Positions 44,077 through 53,330 of a DNA stretch of 64,000 nucleotides are shown here, piece after piece (within the stretch, counting starts at the first letter, position 1; the number at the start of each line of letters is the position of its first letter). A program made the translations under genes and the position numbers. This DNA comes from JAPOUP01 sp026708635. Its GTDB lineage: Bacteria; Pseudomonadota; Alphaproteobacteria; Rhodobacterales; Rhodobacteraceae. The DNA lies in NCBI GenBank assembly GCA_965200115.1, contig OZ241336.1:992001-1056000 (forward strand), written 5' to 3'. The notes below the pieces were generated by a model, which worked only from the letters and a program-made list of their open reading frames with translations, was not told the DNA's origin and made no database searches.

Positions 44077-44926
44077 GCGGTGTTCTTCTTCTTGCCGTTT
44101 TGGACACGGACCGAGTTCGACAGATCGAACGACTTTCCGTCTATGGATAATATGGCGATGCCATAGCACCAGACCAGACGAAGGGTCCAATACTGTATGG
44201 CTATTTGTTGATACGGCTATTGTTCGATCCTGCTCGAAAGCCCAGAGTTCATAGCCACCCCTGCGCGGCGCTTGTCTAAAGCCGCAACGCAACCAGCGAA
44301 GTATTACGTCCCCCGGCAACTAACCTGCGACGATAAGTGGTTGTCTTGATCGTTGGAGTGTTTAACTCACGCTTCTAATCCCGGTGGATATCCGCTCCCG
44401 GCCCATTTCTCTGAAGGGAATGGAGTTAATGCGCATTCGGCGTCATTAGCATGTTCATGCTTTGCTATAGGGCCGGCATCAGCCCTTTTCCTGGTCTCGC
44501 TCCCAATAATGCACGTCATCATTTCCCGGATGCGGCTTCTGGGGCATCGCATGGTTCGTGCTCTCAACCGCTAATCTCCCTACCTTAGGGGTATCGGAAG
44601 CAAAGCCGCGCAGGGCGCGCCATGCCCTCCGGCCTCCGCAGCGCACAGCCCAGCCCCATGCGGTTAAGAGAGAGACTCCCCAAGATCACGCATATCCTCG
44701 AAAGCCCGAATAAGCTCGCTGATTTCCGCCTGAACGTCCGGCATCAAACCCGCACCTCGCGAAGAACTTCCTCGCACCCCGACAGACCGTCGCGCTCAAG
44801 GACGTGAACCGCTCCCGAAAGCGAGGAACACGCGCCGGCTAACCTCACCCGCGCGCATTCCGCACGTGTCGCCGCCCCACACGGTGACGCGCGAAAGGCG
44901 AGCCGGTCCGCGGCAGTTGCGGGACC
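44077..44926. other. Long intergenic region, no gene seen beyond the promoter repeats
   Basis: About 850 bases upstream of the RraA-like gene and downstream of the broken nuclease. Apart from the repeat cluster at 44152-44227, I find no frame with a ribosome site or family resemblance on either strand. Confidence 0.5.
44152..44227. promoter_or_regulatory. Repeat cluster upstream of the sugar-acid operon
   Basis: The palindrome ATGGC-GAT-GCCAT lies at 44152-44164. A near-direct repeat follows at 44196-44211 (TATGGCTATTTGTTGA) and 44212-44227 (TACGGCTATTGTTCGA), identical at 12 of 16 positions. The cluster starts 76 bases upstream of the first start codon and could bind the LysR protein or another regulator. 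Inferred from position. Confidence 0.4.
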
Positions 44927-45826
44927 TCATTCACAGACAACACCGTCACCGTCGCCATCGCGCATATATGGATACGCGGGATGCTCACGCGGCACAGGCG
45001 CTATCCGGTGACGCCTTGCCTCACTGCATGTGATTCGCCCATCGCCATTGTCGTCCCATAGTCTGAGGGCGTCCACCACATCGGCCCCTGTCGCCGGGCG
45101 CGCCTTTGAGCGGTCGGGGCATGGAACGGGTCCGGTTGAGGCCACCACGGTCATTTCGAAATCGGCGCATCCTGCAAGTACGCGTTCCAGCGCCGTTGCC
45201 TCCCGGCGGTCAATCGTCAGACGATACCTGCGCCTGACCTCCACGACACGGTTGGCGAACCAGCAGCGGTTGATCCGTGGCAGCCATTCGTCAGCGTCGA
45301 AAGCGCACTTACCGCCGACGCCGCATCGGTTCACTTCCGGCGCGGCGAGAGCCAGATTGAGTGGATCCGAGGCGAAGCGGCGGCGGGTCTCCCGATCGGC
45401 CGCGCAAAGGCCGCTGTCATGGGCTTCGGAGAGGGCCACTATGTGATCGATGTCGGTCTGCGTCCGGCATTCAAAATGTCTCCCGGTGTAGGGTCCGTAT
45501 ATCCGGCCACCCATCGAATCAATGATCCGCAGTTCAACTGATTGCGGATAAAGGTACTCAGCGCGTTTATAGGGTGCGCAACGGTACTCGGGCGCGACCA
45601 CAAGCCCCCGCCAACTGTCCCCGACCGTCTAGGCCCCTGCTTCCCGAAACGTCACGGATACCCAGACAGCGCAGAGAACCGCAAGAAGCGGCCATAGCGG
45701 TACCGGGCGGGTTCGCGCCGGAAAACGCCGATGCCGGACGCGTCCCATCAACTTGATCCGCCGTTGATGTCCCGCAGTCGACCTGCGGTCAATGTTATCT
45801 TCAGGCATAGGTGCCGCCACCTTCAT
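44927..45826 (-). pseudogene. Secreted HNH-type nuclease with excalibur domain, interrupted by in-frame TAG
   Basis: One frame reads from 45826: a basic N-terminus and a membrane/signal segment (PVPLWPLLAVLCAVWVSVTF), then a TAG at 45629-45631. It continues without any shift as TVGDSWRGLVVAPEYRCAPY to 44927. The nuclease core has TDIDHIVALSEAHDSGLC (HNH/DUF1524-like DxDH) and LAAPEVNRC, and the C-terminus is an excalibur calcium-binding motif, DGDGDGVVCE. A single nonsense codon separates export signal from catalytic domain. A GTG at 45601 could still yield a cytoplasmic 224-residue nuclease. Confidence 0.75.
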
Positions 45827-46382
45827 GACTCACCGAGACCGCGGGCAACAGGCATGACCGGAAGCGCATACCGTTTCTCCAAGGGGATACCCAGGATGTA
45901 GCCCATTCGATTCTTCAACGGGATCCGCGCTGTCATGAAATGGTCTCCGGGCATTATTCTGATGCCATCACCCAATTATTGTCCCGTCGAAACCCATGAA
46001 CGCAAGGCCTTCATAACGAAGTTAATACCCCAACTGAAATGGATGATATCGCAAACGTCAGCGTGAACGTGCCACGAGCCATTCGCGAAATCTCTCCGCC
46101 CCGCGGGACCGCCCCCACAGTACGAGCGGCGGGTGGGGAACTCCGATGCGGTTAACCCGTCTCGAGAGCCCAGGACGGTATCCGCCTGTGGCAATTCGTC
46201 GACGGTCCCGCGGGTCGCCACTGACTTCCCGGCTGTCCCGGCAACGTCCGGGACTTTTACGTGCCAATGGGAGGGCTTTATTGTAACTGCTCACCCCCTG
46301 ACTAAGCGTGATGTTGTTGTGACGGCTACGGGTTTGCGTCGACAGCATAATCGGGCCGGCCTATCGGAGTTCAGCGTGAGCG
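45827..46382. other. Intergenic region with possible eroded sequence
   Basis: About 555 bases with no supported gene. It lies between a broken nuclease and a methylase relic, so it may be decayed accessory DNA, but no reading frame here matches a known family. Confidence 0.4.
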
Positions 46383-46589
46383 ATGGGGTCGCCGGTGGGA
46401 TACCTCGGCTCCAAGGCCACGACCGGTCTGTGCCAGATGTTGCCAGGTCTCCAGCCCGCACGATCTGCAATCGAGTCACACCTTGGTGGCGGTGCGCGGA
46501 TGAAGCGCAAAGCACCGGCACCGCGTTTGATCAGCATCGACCGGTACCGGCGTGCGCTGGATGGCGCATGCGATCGGCGCGAATGAGCC
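46383..46589 (+). pseudogene. N-terminal relic of a D12-class DNA adenine methylase
   Basis: GSPVGYLGSKATTGLCQMLP and IESHLGGGARMKRKAPAPRL then ISIDRYRRAL match the start of phage-type DNA adenine methylases (YLGSK motif; THLGGGA as the SAM site, here SHLGGGA). The frame stops after about 67 codons, before the DPPY catalytic motif, so it is only a fragment. Typical prophage or island cargo. Confidence 0.55.
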
Positions 46590-46633
46590 GCCGAAAACCG
46601 CCGAGGCCTGAACCGGGGAGCCGTCGTCAGCGC

Positions 46634-47554
46634 TCAGACCGGAACAATGGCACCCCGCGCCTGTACGACCTTTGACGCGAGCGCGTGACCGGCCCGCATC
46701 GCCGCGACCTGACTGCCGCCCCGAACGATCTCCGCCAGAAAACCCGCATTGAAGCTATCCCCGGCGGCGGTTGAATCGATGATTCTACCTACCGGAGCGA
46801 ACGTCACTCCGTCCGACGGTCCGTCGATCGCCACCGGTCCCGCGGCACCCCGTTTGAGGGCGCCGCTCCTCAATCCCAAACCGCGCAGGCGGCTTAGGAT
46901 CTGTCGCTCTCCACTCTCGCTATGGATCTCAAGTTCGTCGTCAACCGACGGAAGCCCGATGTCGGTACGGGCCCACATCTCGAGATTGACCTCACGCGCC
47001 TCACCGGCACTTTTCCACAATAGGTGACGATGGTTGCTGTCATATGCGACCAGCCCCCCGGCGGCGCGAAACCGGTCTAGGCCGCGCATCAGACGGCAGC
47101 GAACGGACGGTGGCAATATCGACAGTGTGATGCCGGATAGATAAACCAGATTGAAATCCTCGATGACGTCCACCCCCATACCGGTCGACTCAGAGAACAA
47201 CGTCCGGGCGGCGCTGTCCGAACGCCAATAGGTGAAACTGCGTTCCCCACGATGGTCAGTGTCGATTGCATAAAGCCCCGGGGACTTATCCGAGCGCCGC
47301 TCAAGGTAGCCGGCGTCAACCCCATGTGCGGTCATATGCGCCACAATCCGATCGGAGAACCGATCCTGACCCAGCGCCGTAATGAAAGAGACGGAGGCGT
47401 GATCGCGGCCGAGCAGTCGCGCCAGGTAGACCGCTGTGTTGTAGGTGTCCCCGGCGACATTCAATTGCGCCCGGTTCTCGCCTTCGGTGATCAGTTCGAT
47501 CATTACCTCGCCGATACACGCCACCCTGCGAATATGACCTTTTACGCCGCTCAT
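46634..47554 (-). CDS. kdgK: PfkB-family sugar kinase, 2-keto-3-deoxygluconate kinase-like
   Basis: 306 residues from ATG at 47554 (MSGVKGHIRRVACIGEVMIE) behind GGAGATAACGGT. Family markers are GDTYNTAVYLARLLG, SGITLSILPP, YDSNHRHLLWKS (KdgK-type DxN-R) and the catalytic DSTAAGDSFNAGFLAEI with the GAGD-type anion hole. KdgK phosphorylates 2-keto-3-deoxygluconate for the Entner-Doudoroff aldolase. It may serve the sugar-acid dehydratase at 41981-43075, though it is 3.5 kb away. No aldolase is in the window. Confidence 0.85.
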   Translation of the reverse strand: MSGVKGHIRRVACIGEVMIELITEGENRAQLNVAGDTYNTAVYLARLLGRDHASVSFITALGQDRFSDRIVAHMTAHGVDAGYLERRSDKSPGLYAIDTDHRGERSFTYWRSDSAARTLFSESTGMGVDVIEDFNLVYLSGITLSILPPSVRCRLMRGLDRFRAAGGLVAYDSNHRHLLWKSAGEAREVNLEMWARTDIGLPSVDDELEIHSESGERQILSRLRGLGLRSGALKRGAAGPVAIDGPSDGVTFAPVGRIIDSTAAGDSFNAGFLAEIVRGGSQVAAMRAGHALASKVVQARGAIVPV

Positions 47555-48245
47555 ACCGTTATCTCCGAAGGTCTTCCCTGCCCCCGCCATAACCCGGATA
47601 TGGCATGCCGCCCCGCACGATCCGCGTCGAATAAATGAACCCGTTAGCCCGTGTCCAGCGGCATCGACAATGTCTGGAGACCGCACGGAAACAGACACCG
47701 CGGCCGTTGGCCTCAGGATGCCGATGATGGGCATGAAACGGCATTGCGCAGTACATCAACCAGACCCGATCACGGCTGTTCAGTGTGCACACGTAAGAGG
47801 CTCCCGCCGATGCGGAACACGGAGATCACACCCATTTCCAACTCTTGCCCGTAACCTTCGAACCTTACGACGGATCAAATGGCATTGGCTAGGCCCATAC
47901 CGGCGGCAAACGCGGTTAAGCGATGAAGCCCGATCGATCGAAACAGGCTGTCACGCGCGATCGACGATCATGATTGGCGCCCCCGGACAGAGCGATAATG
48001 GGAACGTCCATCATCGTCCGTGACATCTTGGGCCCGGGAGAAGGGCGGCGCTCGATACGTGCGTATCGCCTTATGGGTTTGCTTCGCTCACCGACACCGC
48101 TCCGAGAGCCCGGATCTGATCAAACTCCGGACCGATGCCCGCCCTCCGGACACGACGGGAACCACGATCGGGCGTCCTAAATCGACCAAAGGGCGCGTTA
48201 TCGCCGAAAACCGCCCAGCGATGGCGGTCCTGAAGTTCCCATTCG
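47555..48245. other. Intergenic region without recognisable gene
   Basis: About 690 bases between kdgK and the cyclopropane-synthase-like gene. Open frames on either strand are under 120 codons with no ribosome sites or family resemblance. No terminator or repeat stands out. Confidence 0.45.
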
Positions 48246-49484
48246 TTACGACGGTCTCCGATAGTGAACCTGAACGACATCGGTCGTTCCCGCGGCGAAA
48301 CCGGCGGCGCTAGACGCGAGGTAGAAATTCCACATACGGTAAAATCCGCGGTCAAAACCGAGTTCCGCGATCCTGTCCCATCTGGAATTGAACTGACGGC
48401 GCCAAGCGCGCAGCGTACGCGAGTAACTGTCGGCGAAGGAGTCCCACCCAATCTGTTTCAGTCCAGCCGCTTCGGCCGGATCCCGCAGCGCCGCCGAATT
48501 CGGAAGCATGCCACCCGGAAAAATATGCTTCTGCACGAAATCGGCCCTGACGCGGTATTTGGGAAAGAGGTTGTCCGCTATCGTGATCGCCTGTAGAGCC
48601 GCATTTCCACCCGGGCGGAGCCGATCGCGAAGCGCGCGGAAATAATGCGACCAGTATCTCTCGCCAACCGCCTCGATCATCTCGATGGAGACTATCCCGT
48701 CATAGCTGCCGCGCTCATCCCGGTAGTCACGCAGGACTATCTCGGCCCGCTCCGCAAGTCCCGCCTCGAACAACCGCCGCTGCGCGTAGTCCCGCTGCTC
48801 ACGCGAGATCGTGAGGCCCATCACCCGGAGTCCACGATCCCGGACCGCATATTCGAGAAAACCACCCCATCCGCAGCCAATCTCCAGTATATGTCCGCCG
48901 GGTGCCAGCGCCAGCCGGTCACAGATGGCCGCATATTTGTTTCGCTGCGCTTCGACGAGACTCTCATTGCCGTTCCGGAACAGCGCGGAGGAGTAGGTCA
49001 TCGACTCATCAAGCCAAAGACCGTAGAACGCGTTGCCGAGATCGTAGTGGTGCGCGATGTTGCGCCGGGATCCCTTCCGGCTATTGGCGTTCAGCAAATG
49101 GAGAAGGCGCTCCCGAAGGCGGAACAGCCATGTGCCCGGGAATTCCCGCGCCATGTTCCCGTTGTTCAGTAATATTACATCCAGAAGGCTCTGGAGATCC
49201 GGGGTTGTCCACCATCGCTCCACATACATCTCGCCAAAACCCAGATCCCCCTCGGCGAGCAGCCGACCGAAGAACCGCGGGTTGAGAACGGTGAGCTTTC
49301 CACACGGCCCGGGCTCGCGGCCGACGGCACGGATCCGTCCGCCGTCGGGCAGCTCGACCTCTATCTCACCGGATTCGACACGCCCCAGGATCGACTGGAA
49401 GATCCGTAGCCGCCGCGGCGGGATCCGCGGGGTATTGCGGCCTCTCTCCAGATAGACGCCCGGCCCGTCAACCGAAGCGTTCAT
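48246..49484 (-). CDS. Cyclopropane-fatty-acyl-phospholipid synthase family methyltransferase
   Basis: 412 residues. Class I SAM-binding motif ILEIGCGWGGFLEYA, then CFA-family blocks AHHYDLGNAFYGLWLDESMT, SIEMIEAVGERYWSHYF and FVQKHIFPGGMLPNS. It methylates unsaturated acyl chains of membrane phospholipids. In Rhodobacter sphaeroides homologous genes in a sigma-E/ChrR operon are needed for furan fatty acid formation; the same setting here suggests that role. ATGA overlap with the SDR gene. Last gene of the operon. Confidence 0.9.
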   Translation of the reverse strand: MNASVDGPGVYLERGRNTPRIPPRRLRIFQSILGRVESGEIEVELPDGGRIRAVGREPGPCGKLTVLNPRFFGRLLAEGDLGFGEMYVERWWTTPDLQSLLDVILLNNGNMAREFPGTWLFRLRERLLHLLNANSRKGSRRNIAHHYDLGNAFYGLWLDESMTYSSALFRNGNESLVEAQRNKYAAICDRLALAPGGHILEIGCGWGGFLEYAVRDRGLRVMGLTISREQRDYAQRRLFEAGLAERAEIVLRDYRDERGSYDGIVSIEMIEAVGERYWSHYFRALRDRLRPGGNAALQAITIADNLFPKYRVRADFVQKHIFPGGMLPNSAALRDPAEAAGLKQIGWDSFADSYSRTLRAWRRQFNSRWDRIAELGFDRGFYRMWNFYLASSAAGFAAGTTDVVQVHYRRPS

Positions 49485-50260
49485 GACGTCTCAACCGGCT
49501 TGCCGGCCGCATAGGTCAGCAGCGCGAAATAGAGCGGCCTTGGCAGGGATGCCAGAAGCCTGAGCCCCAGTCTCATGGCGAAAGGAAAGGCGATCTCGAA
49601 CCGGCCCCGAACCATTCCACGTACGATCCTGTCCGCGGCGGCCTCAGCCGTCATGATGAAGGGCATCGTGAAACGGTTCTTGTCGGTCAGACGTGTGGAG
49701 ACGAAACCGGGGTTGCAGATCTGCACCTTGACACCGGTCCTGCGCAGGTCACAGCGAAGGTTTTCGGCGAGATGGATAAGCGCCGCCTTGGTCGCGCCGT
49801 AACCCCACGCGTCCGGCAGGCCGCGATATCCCGACAGCGAACCCACCAACACGATATGACCGGCACCCTTTCCGCAGAAAGCGGGCACGCAGGAGGCCAG
49901 AACGCGCAGGGCGCCGGTAAGGTTTACGTCAATGACCGTCTCCAGAGTATCCATGTCAGGCCGACGCGCTGACATCGGCTCGTATGCGCCGGCGCAGTAA
50001 ATCACACCATCCACGTCACCTACCCGTTCGAACGCGTGCGCCGTCCCGATGCTGTCGCGCGCATCGAACGGCACCGCAACATGGCCATCGCGGACGGACT
50101 CCACGGGTGTCATCTCGTCAATAAGTCCCGAAAGCGCCTCGCTTCCGCGGGCCGAAACCGCAACGGCAGCCCCTTCCCGCGCGAGCCGCAACGCGAGCTG
50201 CCGACCTATTCCCGCACTTGCGCCGACAAGCCAGAAGCGCTTTCCGGCAAGCCTGCTCAC
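49481..50260 (-). CDS. Short-chain dehydrogenase/reductase
   Basis: 259 residues from a GTG at 50260 that overlaps the DUF3833 stop (GTGA). Cofactor motif GASAGIGRQLALRL, NAG-type motif as YCAGAYEP, catalytic serine in VLVGSLSGYRG and YxxxK as YGATKAALIHLAE. The C-terminus is hydrophobic (LLASLPRPLYFALLTYA) and may touch the membrane. Probably acts on lipid intermediates of this operon. Confidence 0.88.
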   Translation of the reverse strand: MSRLAGKRFWLVGASAGIGRQLALRLAREGAAVAVSARGSEALSGLIDEMTPVESVRDGHVAVPFDARDSIGTAHAFERVGDVDGVIYCAGAYEPMSARRPDMDTLETVIDVNLTGALRVLASCVPAFCGKGAGHIVLVGSLSGYRGLPDAWGYGATKAALIHLAENLRCDLRRTGVKVQICNPGFVSTRLTDKNRFTMPFIMTAEAAADRIVRGMVRGRFEIAFPFAMRLGLRLLASLPRPLYFALLTYAAGKPVETS

Positions 50261-50814
50261 GACGGTTTCATCCCTGTGGTCGCCGCTTCCCCAATCTCGC
50301 GCCGGCGGAACGACCCGCACAGTTCGCCCACCTTGAACCCGAATTTGGCCATTCTGGCACGGTTGATCAAGGTGGCGTCAGCCATCAGGTGGAACCAATC
50401 CTCCATTGCGACAACGATTTCGCCACTCTCCCTGCCAATCCGAAGCCGATAGCGCATGACGGCGGAATTTCCGCGCTGGACACCGGTGGCAACGCCCTCG
50501 ACATCATGCGCGGTCGCGGTGAAGTTTTCCCCGTCGGCGAAAGCCAGTTCCCAGCACCTCTCGCCGGTCAGACCGTCACTATAGCGGAAACGCTCGTCGA
50601 GCGTACCGGTGTTGCCGGACCAGCGCCCGACCATATCCATCGTGAAGTGCCGGTCCATCCGGCCAGAGAAACCGATAAACATGCCCGATCCAGCGAGCGG
50701 GCCGCTCAGATATTTACGAAGATCAAGTGCCGGAGCGCTGTCCGCGTAATCCTCGACGCCCTGTGGGCGAAGGCCGAACAGCAGGCCGGAGCCCGGGAAA
50801 TGCCTTTTCCTCAT
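50257..50814 (-). CDS. DUF3833 family protein
   Basis: 185 residues: LDLRKYLSGPLAGSGMFIGF, DRHFTMDMVGRWSGN and MEDWFHLMADATLINRARMA match the DUF3833 lipocalin-like family, often lipoproteins near cyclopropane synthase. No clear signal peptide or lipobox is seen from this start. Overlaps MFS (ATGA) and SDR (GTGA) genes. Confidence 0.82.
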   Translation of the reverse strand: MRKRHFPGSGLLFGLRPQGVEDYADSAPALDLRKYLSGPLAGSGMFIGFSGRMDRHFTMDMVGRWSGNTGTLDERFRYSDGLTGERCWELAFADGENFTATAHDVEGVATGVQRGNSAVMRYRLRIGRESGEIVVAMEDWFHLMADATLINRARMAKFGFKVGELCGSFRRREIGEAATTGMKPS

Positions 50815-52064
50815 GCGTCACCTCCAGTCTCCCGCACGAAGAACCACAGTACAGGGATCGCCGCCAGCTTCAAGACGCAGGGGACCAACGCGTAGGCGGC
50901 CGCGATGGCGGCGCGGCCGTCCTGACCGGACGTTCCCGGCTCATACCCCGCGAGCGCGAGAGCCGGCAGTGTCGCGCCCGCCGCGAGGGCAAGCGCGCTT
51001 TTCTGCAGGAACAACCAGGACGAGAACACCTGCCCTCCGCCGCTCTTGATCCGGGCCGCCAGCATCGCGGGCGTCAGCGTCATGTCGGCGCCAAGGGCGG
51101 CACCCGAACCGGCGGCGATGGCATAGAAGGGCGCGATGTCCCCGACACCCAACGTATAGCACCAGAAAAAGGACACGACCGACAGCGTCATTCCGGTTAT
51201 GAGAGCCAGCTTGCGTCCGATCCTGTCCGCAAGCCGCGCCCAGAGCGGTGCCGCCGCGACCGCCGCGGCGAAGAAGGCCAGAAGCATCGCCCCGGCGTGC
51301 TCCTCCGCGTCGAGGACGTCAGCGACAAAGAACAGAAACAGCGTTGAGGTCACCGCCGTCGGAAGGGCGTTTATGAAAGCGAAAGCCAGGATCGGCGCAA
51401 TGCCCGGAACCCGCAGGATATCGACGAAGCCCGCGGTCGGCGGCGGGCGGCCTGAAACCCGCCACCGGCCGCGCATCCCGCCCAGCGTATAAATCGAGAA
51501 CAGCGCGAAGGCGATTACGTAGCCGGTATAGGCGAAGTCGGTCCCGAACATGGAACCGAGCGCGGCGGGCGCCGCGGCCGCGAGGCACACCCCGGCAAGT
51601 CCGCCCGCCTCGCGCCAGAGCGCGACCCGGGTGTAGCCTCCACCCGCGGCCTGCGCCTGCGCGAGACCGTGGTCGTAAAGCGCGACCTGCAGCGCGCTGA
51701 AGCCGGAGAAGGAAACCACCAGCCCTACCGCCAGACGCGGAAGGGGATCGGCCCAACCCGGTGGCGCGAACAATACCGTGACACCGCAAACGAGCAGGAT
51801 ACCCGAAACGAGTGCCCATGCCTCGCGGAGATGCGGCCAGCGGTCCGCCAGCCAGCCGATCAGCGGATCCTGTGCGCTGTCCACCACGCGGGCCGCGAGC
51901 AACACTATGCCGAGCGTGGCGAGACCGACTCCCATTTCCTCGGCGAAGTAGCGTGGAGCGTGGATGTAGAGCGGCAGGCCGGCAAAGGCGAGCATGGCCG
52001 CGAGCATGGCGGGAGGGAACAGGTCCTTTCCCGCGAGGACTCCACCGCGTCCGGGATCAGCCAT
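50811..52064 (-). CDS. MFS transporter, GPH-like
   Basis: 417 residues with about twelve helices. The motif-A-like loop DSAQDPLIGWLADRWPHLRE between helices 2 and 3 and LADRIGRKLALITGMTLS in the second half identify an MFS protein close to the sugar/cation symporter (GPH) branch that accompanies this lipid operon in Rhodobacter. ATG at 52064 overlaps the preceding gene by 8 bases. Cargo unknown. Confidence 0.88.
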   Translation of the reverse strand: MADPGRGGVLAGKDLFPPAMLAAMLAFAGLPLYIHAPRYFAEEMGVGLATLGIVLLAARVVDSAQDPLIGWLADRWPHLREAWALVSGILLVCGVTVLFAPPGWADPLPRLAVGLVVSFSGFSALQVALYDHGLAQAQAAGGGYTRVALWREAGGLAGVCLAAAAPAALGSMFGTDFAYTGYVIAFALFSIYTLGGMRGRWRVSGRPPPTAGFVDILRVPGIAPILAFAFINALPTAVTSTLFLFFVADVLDAEEHAGAMLLAFFAAAVAAAPLWARLADRIGRKLALITGMTLSVVSFFWCYTLGVGDIAPFYAIAAGSGAALGADMTLTPAMLAARIKSGGGQVFSSWLFLQKSALALAAGATLPALALAGYEPGTSGQDGRAAIAAAYALVPCVLKLAAIPVLWFFVRETGGDA

Positions 52065-52569
52065 CACAGCGCCCCTCAAGCAGCTTCGCCGCGCGTGTGG
52101 GATCGCGGGTCTCGGGCCCGAGCCAGATATTCATGAAAAGGTCTGGATCGTGCGTCAATTGACCGGTCGCGTCGCCATTGAGGAAAAACTCTATCGCGCC
52201 GGACGGACCGCGCCATGCGGTCAGGCGATCGCCTTTCCGTACGGTGCGCATCGCCTTCCCGAGCTCCACACGCGCGGCGTCAAAGCTTTCATTCGGTCGA
52301 CCGGACATCCTAACCATTTCCGAAATGGAGGAGGAGACCAGCGTCTCCCGTCCGAACCCCCGGCGGTAGATAACGGAGAGCGCGTATGTCTGTCCGGGTG
52401 GCGTCGCGGAGTCCGTCCACAACTCCGCCCTGTAGAGCTCTATGAAAAGGAAGCGGTATTCGGCACAGCCCGCGGGATGGACGGCGGCGACGCGGCCCGA
52501 TAGTTCAGGCGGTGCGGCCACGGCGCATCCAGCGGTCTGGATCAGGATCAAGACGGCGACACGAAGCAT
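52057..52569 (-). CDS. Chalcone isomerase-like family protein (secreted)
   Basis: 170 residues with a signal peptide (RVAVLILIQTAGCAVA). YRFLFIELYRAELWTD, LGKAMRTVRKGDRL and IEFFLNGDATGQL fit the chalcone-isomerase-like (PF16036) fold, which in bacteria probably binds fatty acids. Its ATG shares bases with the DUF1365 stop (TAATG). Confidence 0.8.
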   Translation of the reverse strand: MLRVAVLILIQTAGCAVAAPPELSGRVAAVHPAGCAEYRFLFIELYRAELWTDSATPPGQTYALSVIYRRGFGRETLVSSSISEMVRMSGRPNESFDAARVELGKAMRTVRKGDRLTAWRGPSGAIEFFLNGDATGQLTHDPDLFMNIWLGPETRDPTRAAKLLEGRCDG

Positions 52570-53330
52570 TACGTCACGCTTTGGTCCGGCGGTTCGGGCC
52601 TATTCCTGTAGCGGATCCCCTTTCGCCAGAGGCAAAGCGCCTGCCAGTGAATGAGTGCAGTCGTGCGGGCGGCGCCAAACGGGCGGCGCGCGAGGGCCCG
52701 GACAAGTTCCCGGTCGGTTAACGGCCGACGCGTTCCGGCGATTGAGGTATCGAGCCCCCCGCCCTCGCCATCGTCGTAAACGATCCGGACCGCGATTCGG
52801 GTTCCGTCAAGCAGGAACCGGAAACGATACTCACCCATGATATCGAAGAATGGCGAGACGTGGAAACGCTTGGCCGAAACGGTCCAGCGGTCTCTCCCGA
52901 TATCGGCGCCGTTTTCTCCCGTACAGAGATACGCGTGCCGATCGCCAAAGGTGTTGTGAACCTCCGCCAGAACCGCCCTGAGGTTGCCTGGGGCGCTGAC
53001 CATAAACCAGAAGCTCACGGGATTGAATGTGTAACCCCAATATCGCGGATGAGCCAGAAGCAACACGGACTCCACGCCATCGATGCCCGCCTTACTGGCC
53101 AGCTGCCGGACACCATCCACGCCGGTTCGGCCGGCGGCCCCATGATCGTGCGGATGAAGCGAAACGAAATTGGGGCGGCCAAAGGAAAACAGCCGTGTCG
53201 CCGTGTCGCCGCCGAGCGCCGCCTCGTCGAGAAGCAGGTAATCGACACCGTAAACGAAACGGTTCGCGGTCGGCTTGCGCCGGAGATGGCTCACTCTCGC
53301 GCGAACGACCGAAGACCCGGTCACACCCAT
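52569..53330 (-). CDS. DUF1365 domain protein
   Basis: 253 residues from ATG at 53330, overlapping the FAD oxidoreductase by 10 bases. Markers are RRKPTANRFVYGVDYLLLD, AHPRYWGYTFNPVSFWFM, EVHNTFGDRHAYL and KRFHVSPFFDIMGEYRFRF, the pattern of DUF1365 proteins that neighbour FAD amine-oxidase-like and Cfa proteins. Function unknown, probably lipid modification. Confidence 0.87.
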   Translation of the reverse strand: MGVTGSSVVRARVSHLRRKPTANRFVYGVDYLLLDEAALGGDTATRLFSFGRPNFVSLHPHDHGAAGRTGVDGVRQLASKAGIDGVESVLLLAHPRYWGYTFNPVSFWFMVSAPGNLRAVLAEVHNTFGDRHAYLCTGENGADIGRDRWTVSAKRFHVSPFFDIMGEYRFRFLLDGTRIAVRIVYDDGEGGGLDTSIAGTRRPLTDRELVRALARRPFGAARTTALIHWQALCLWRKGIRYRNRPEPPDQSVT

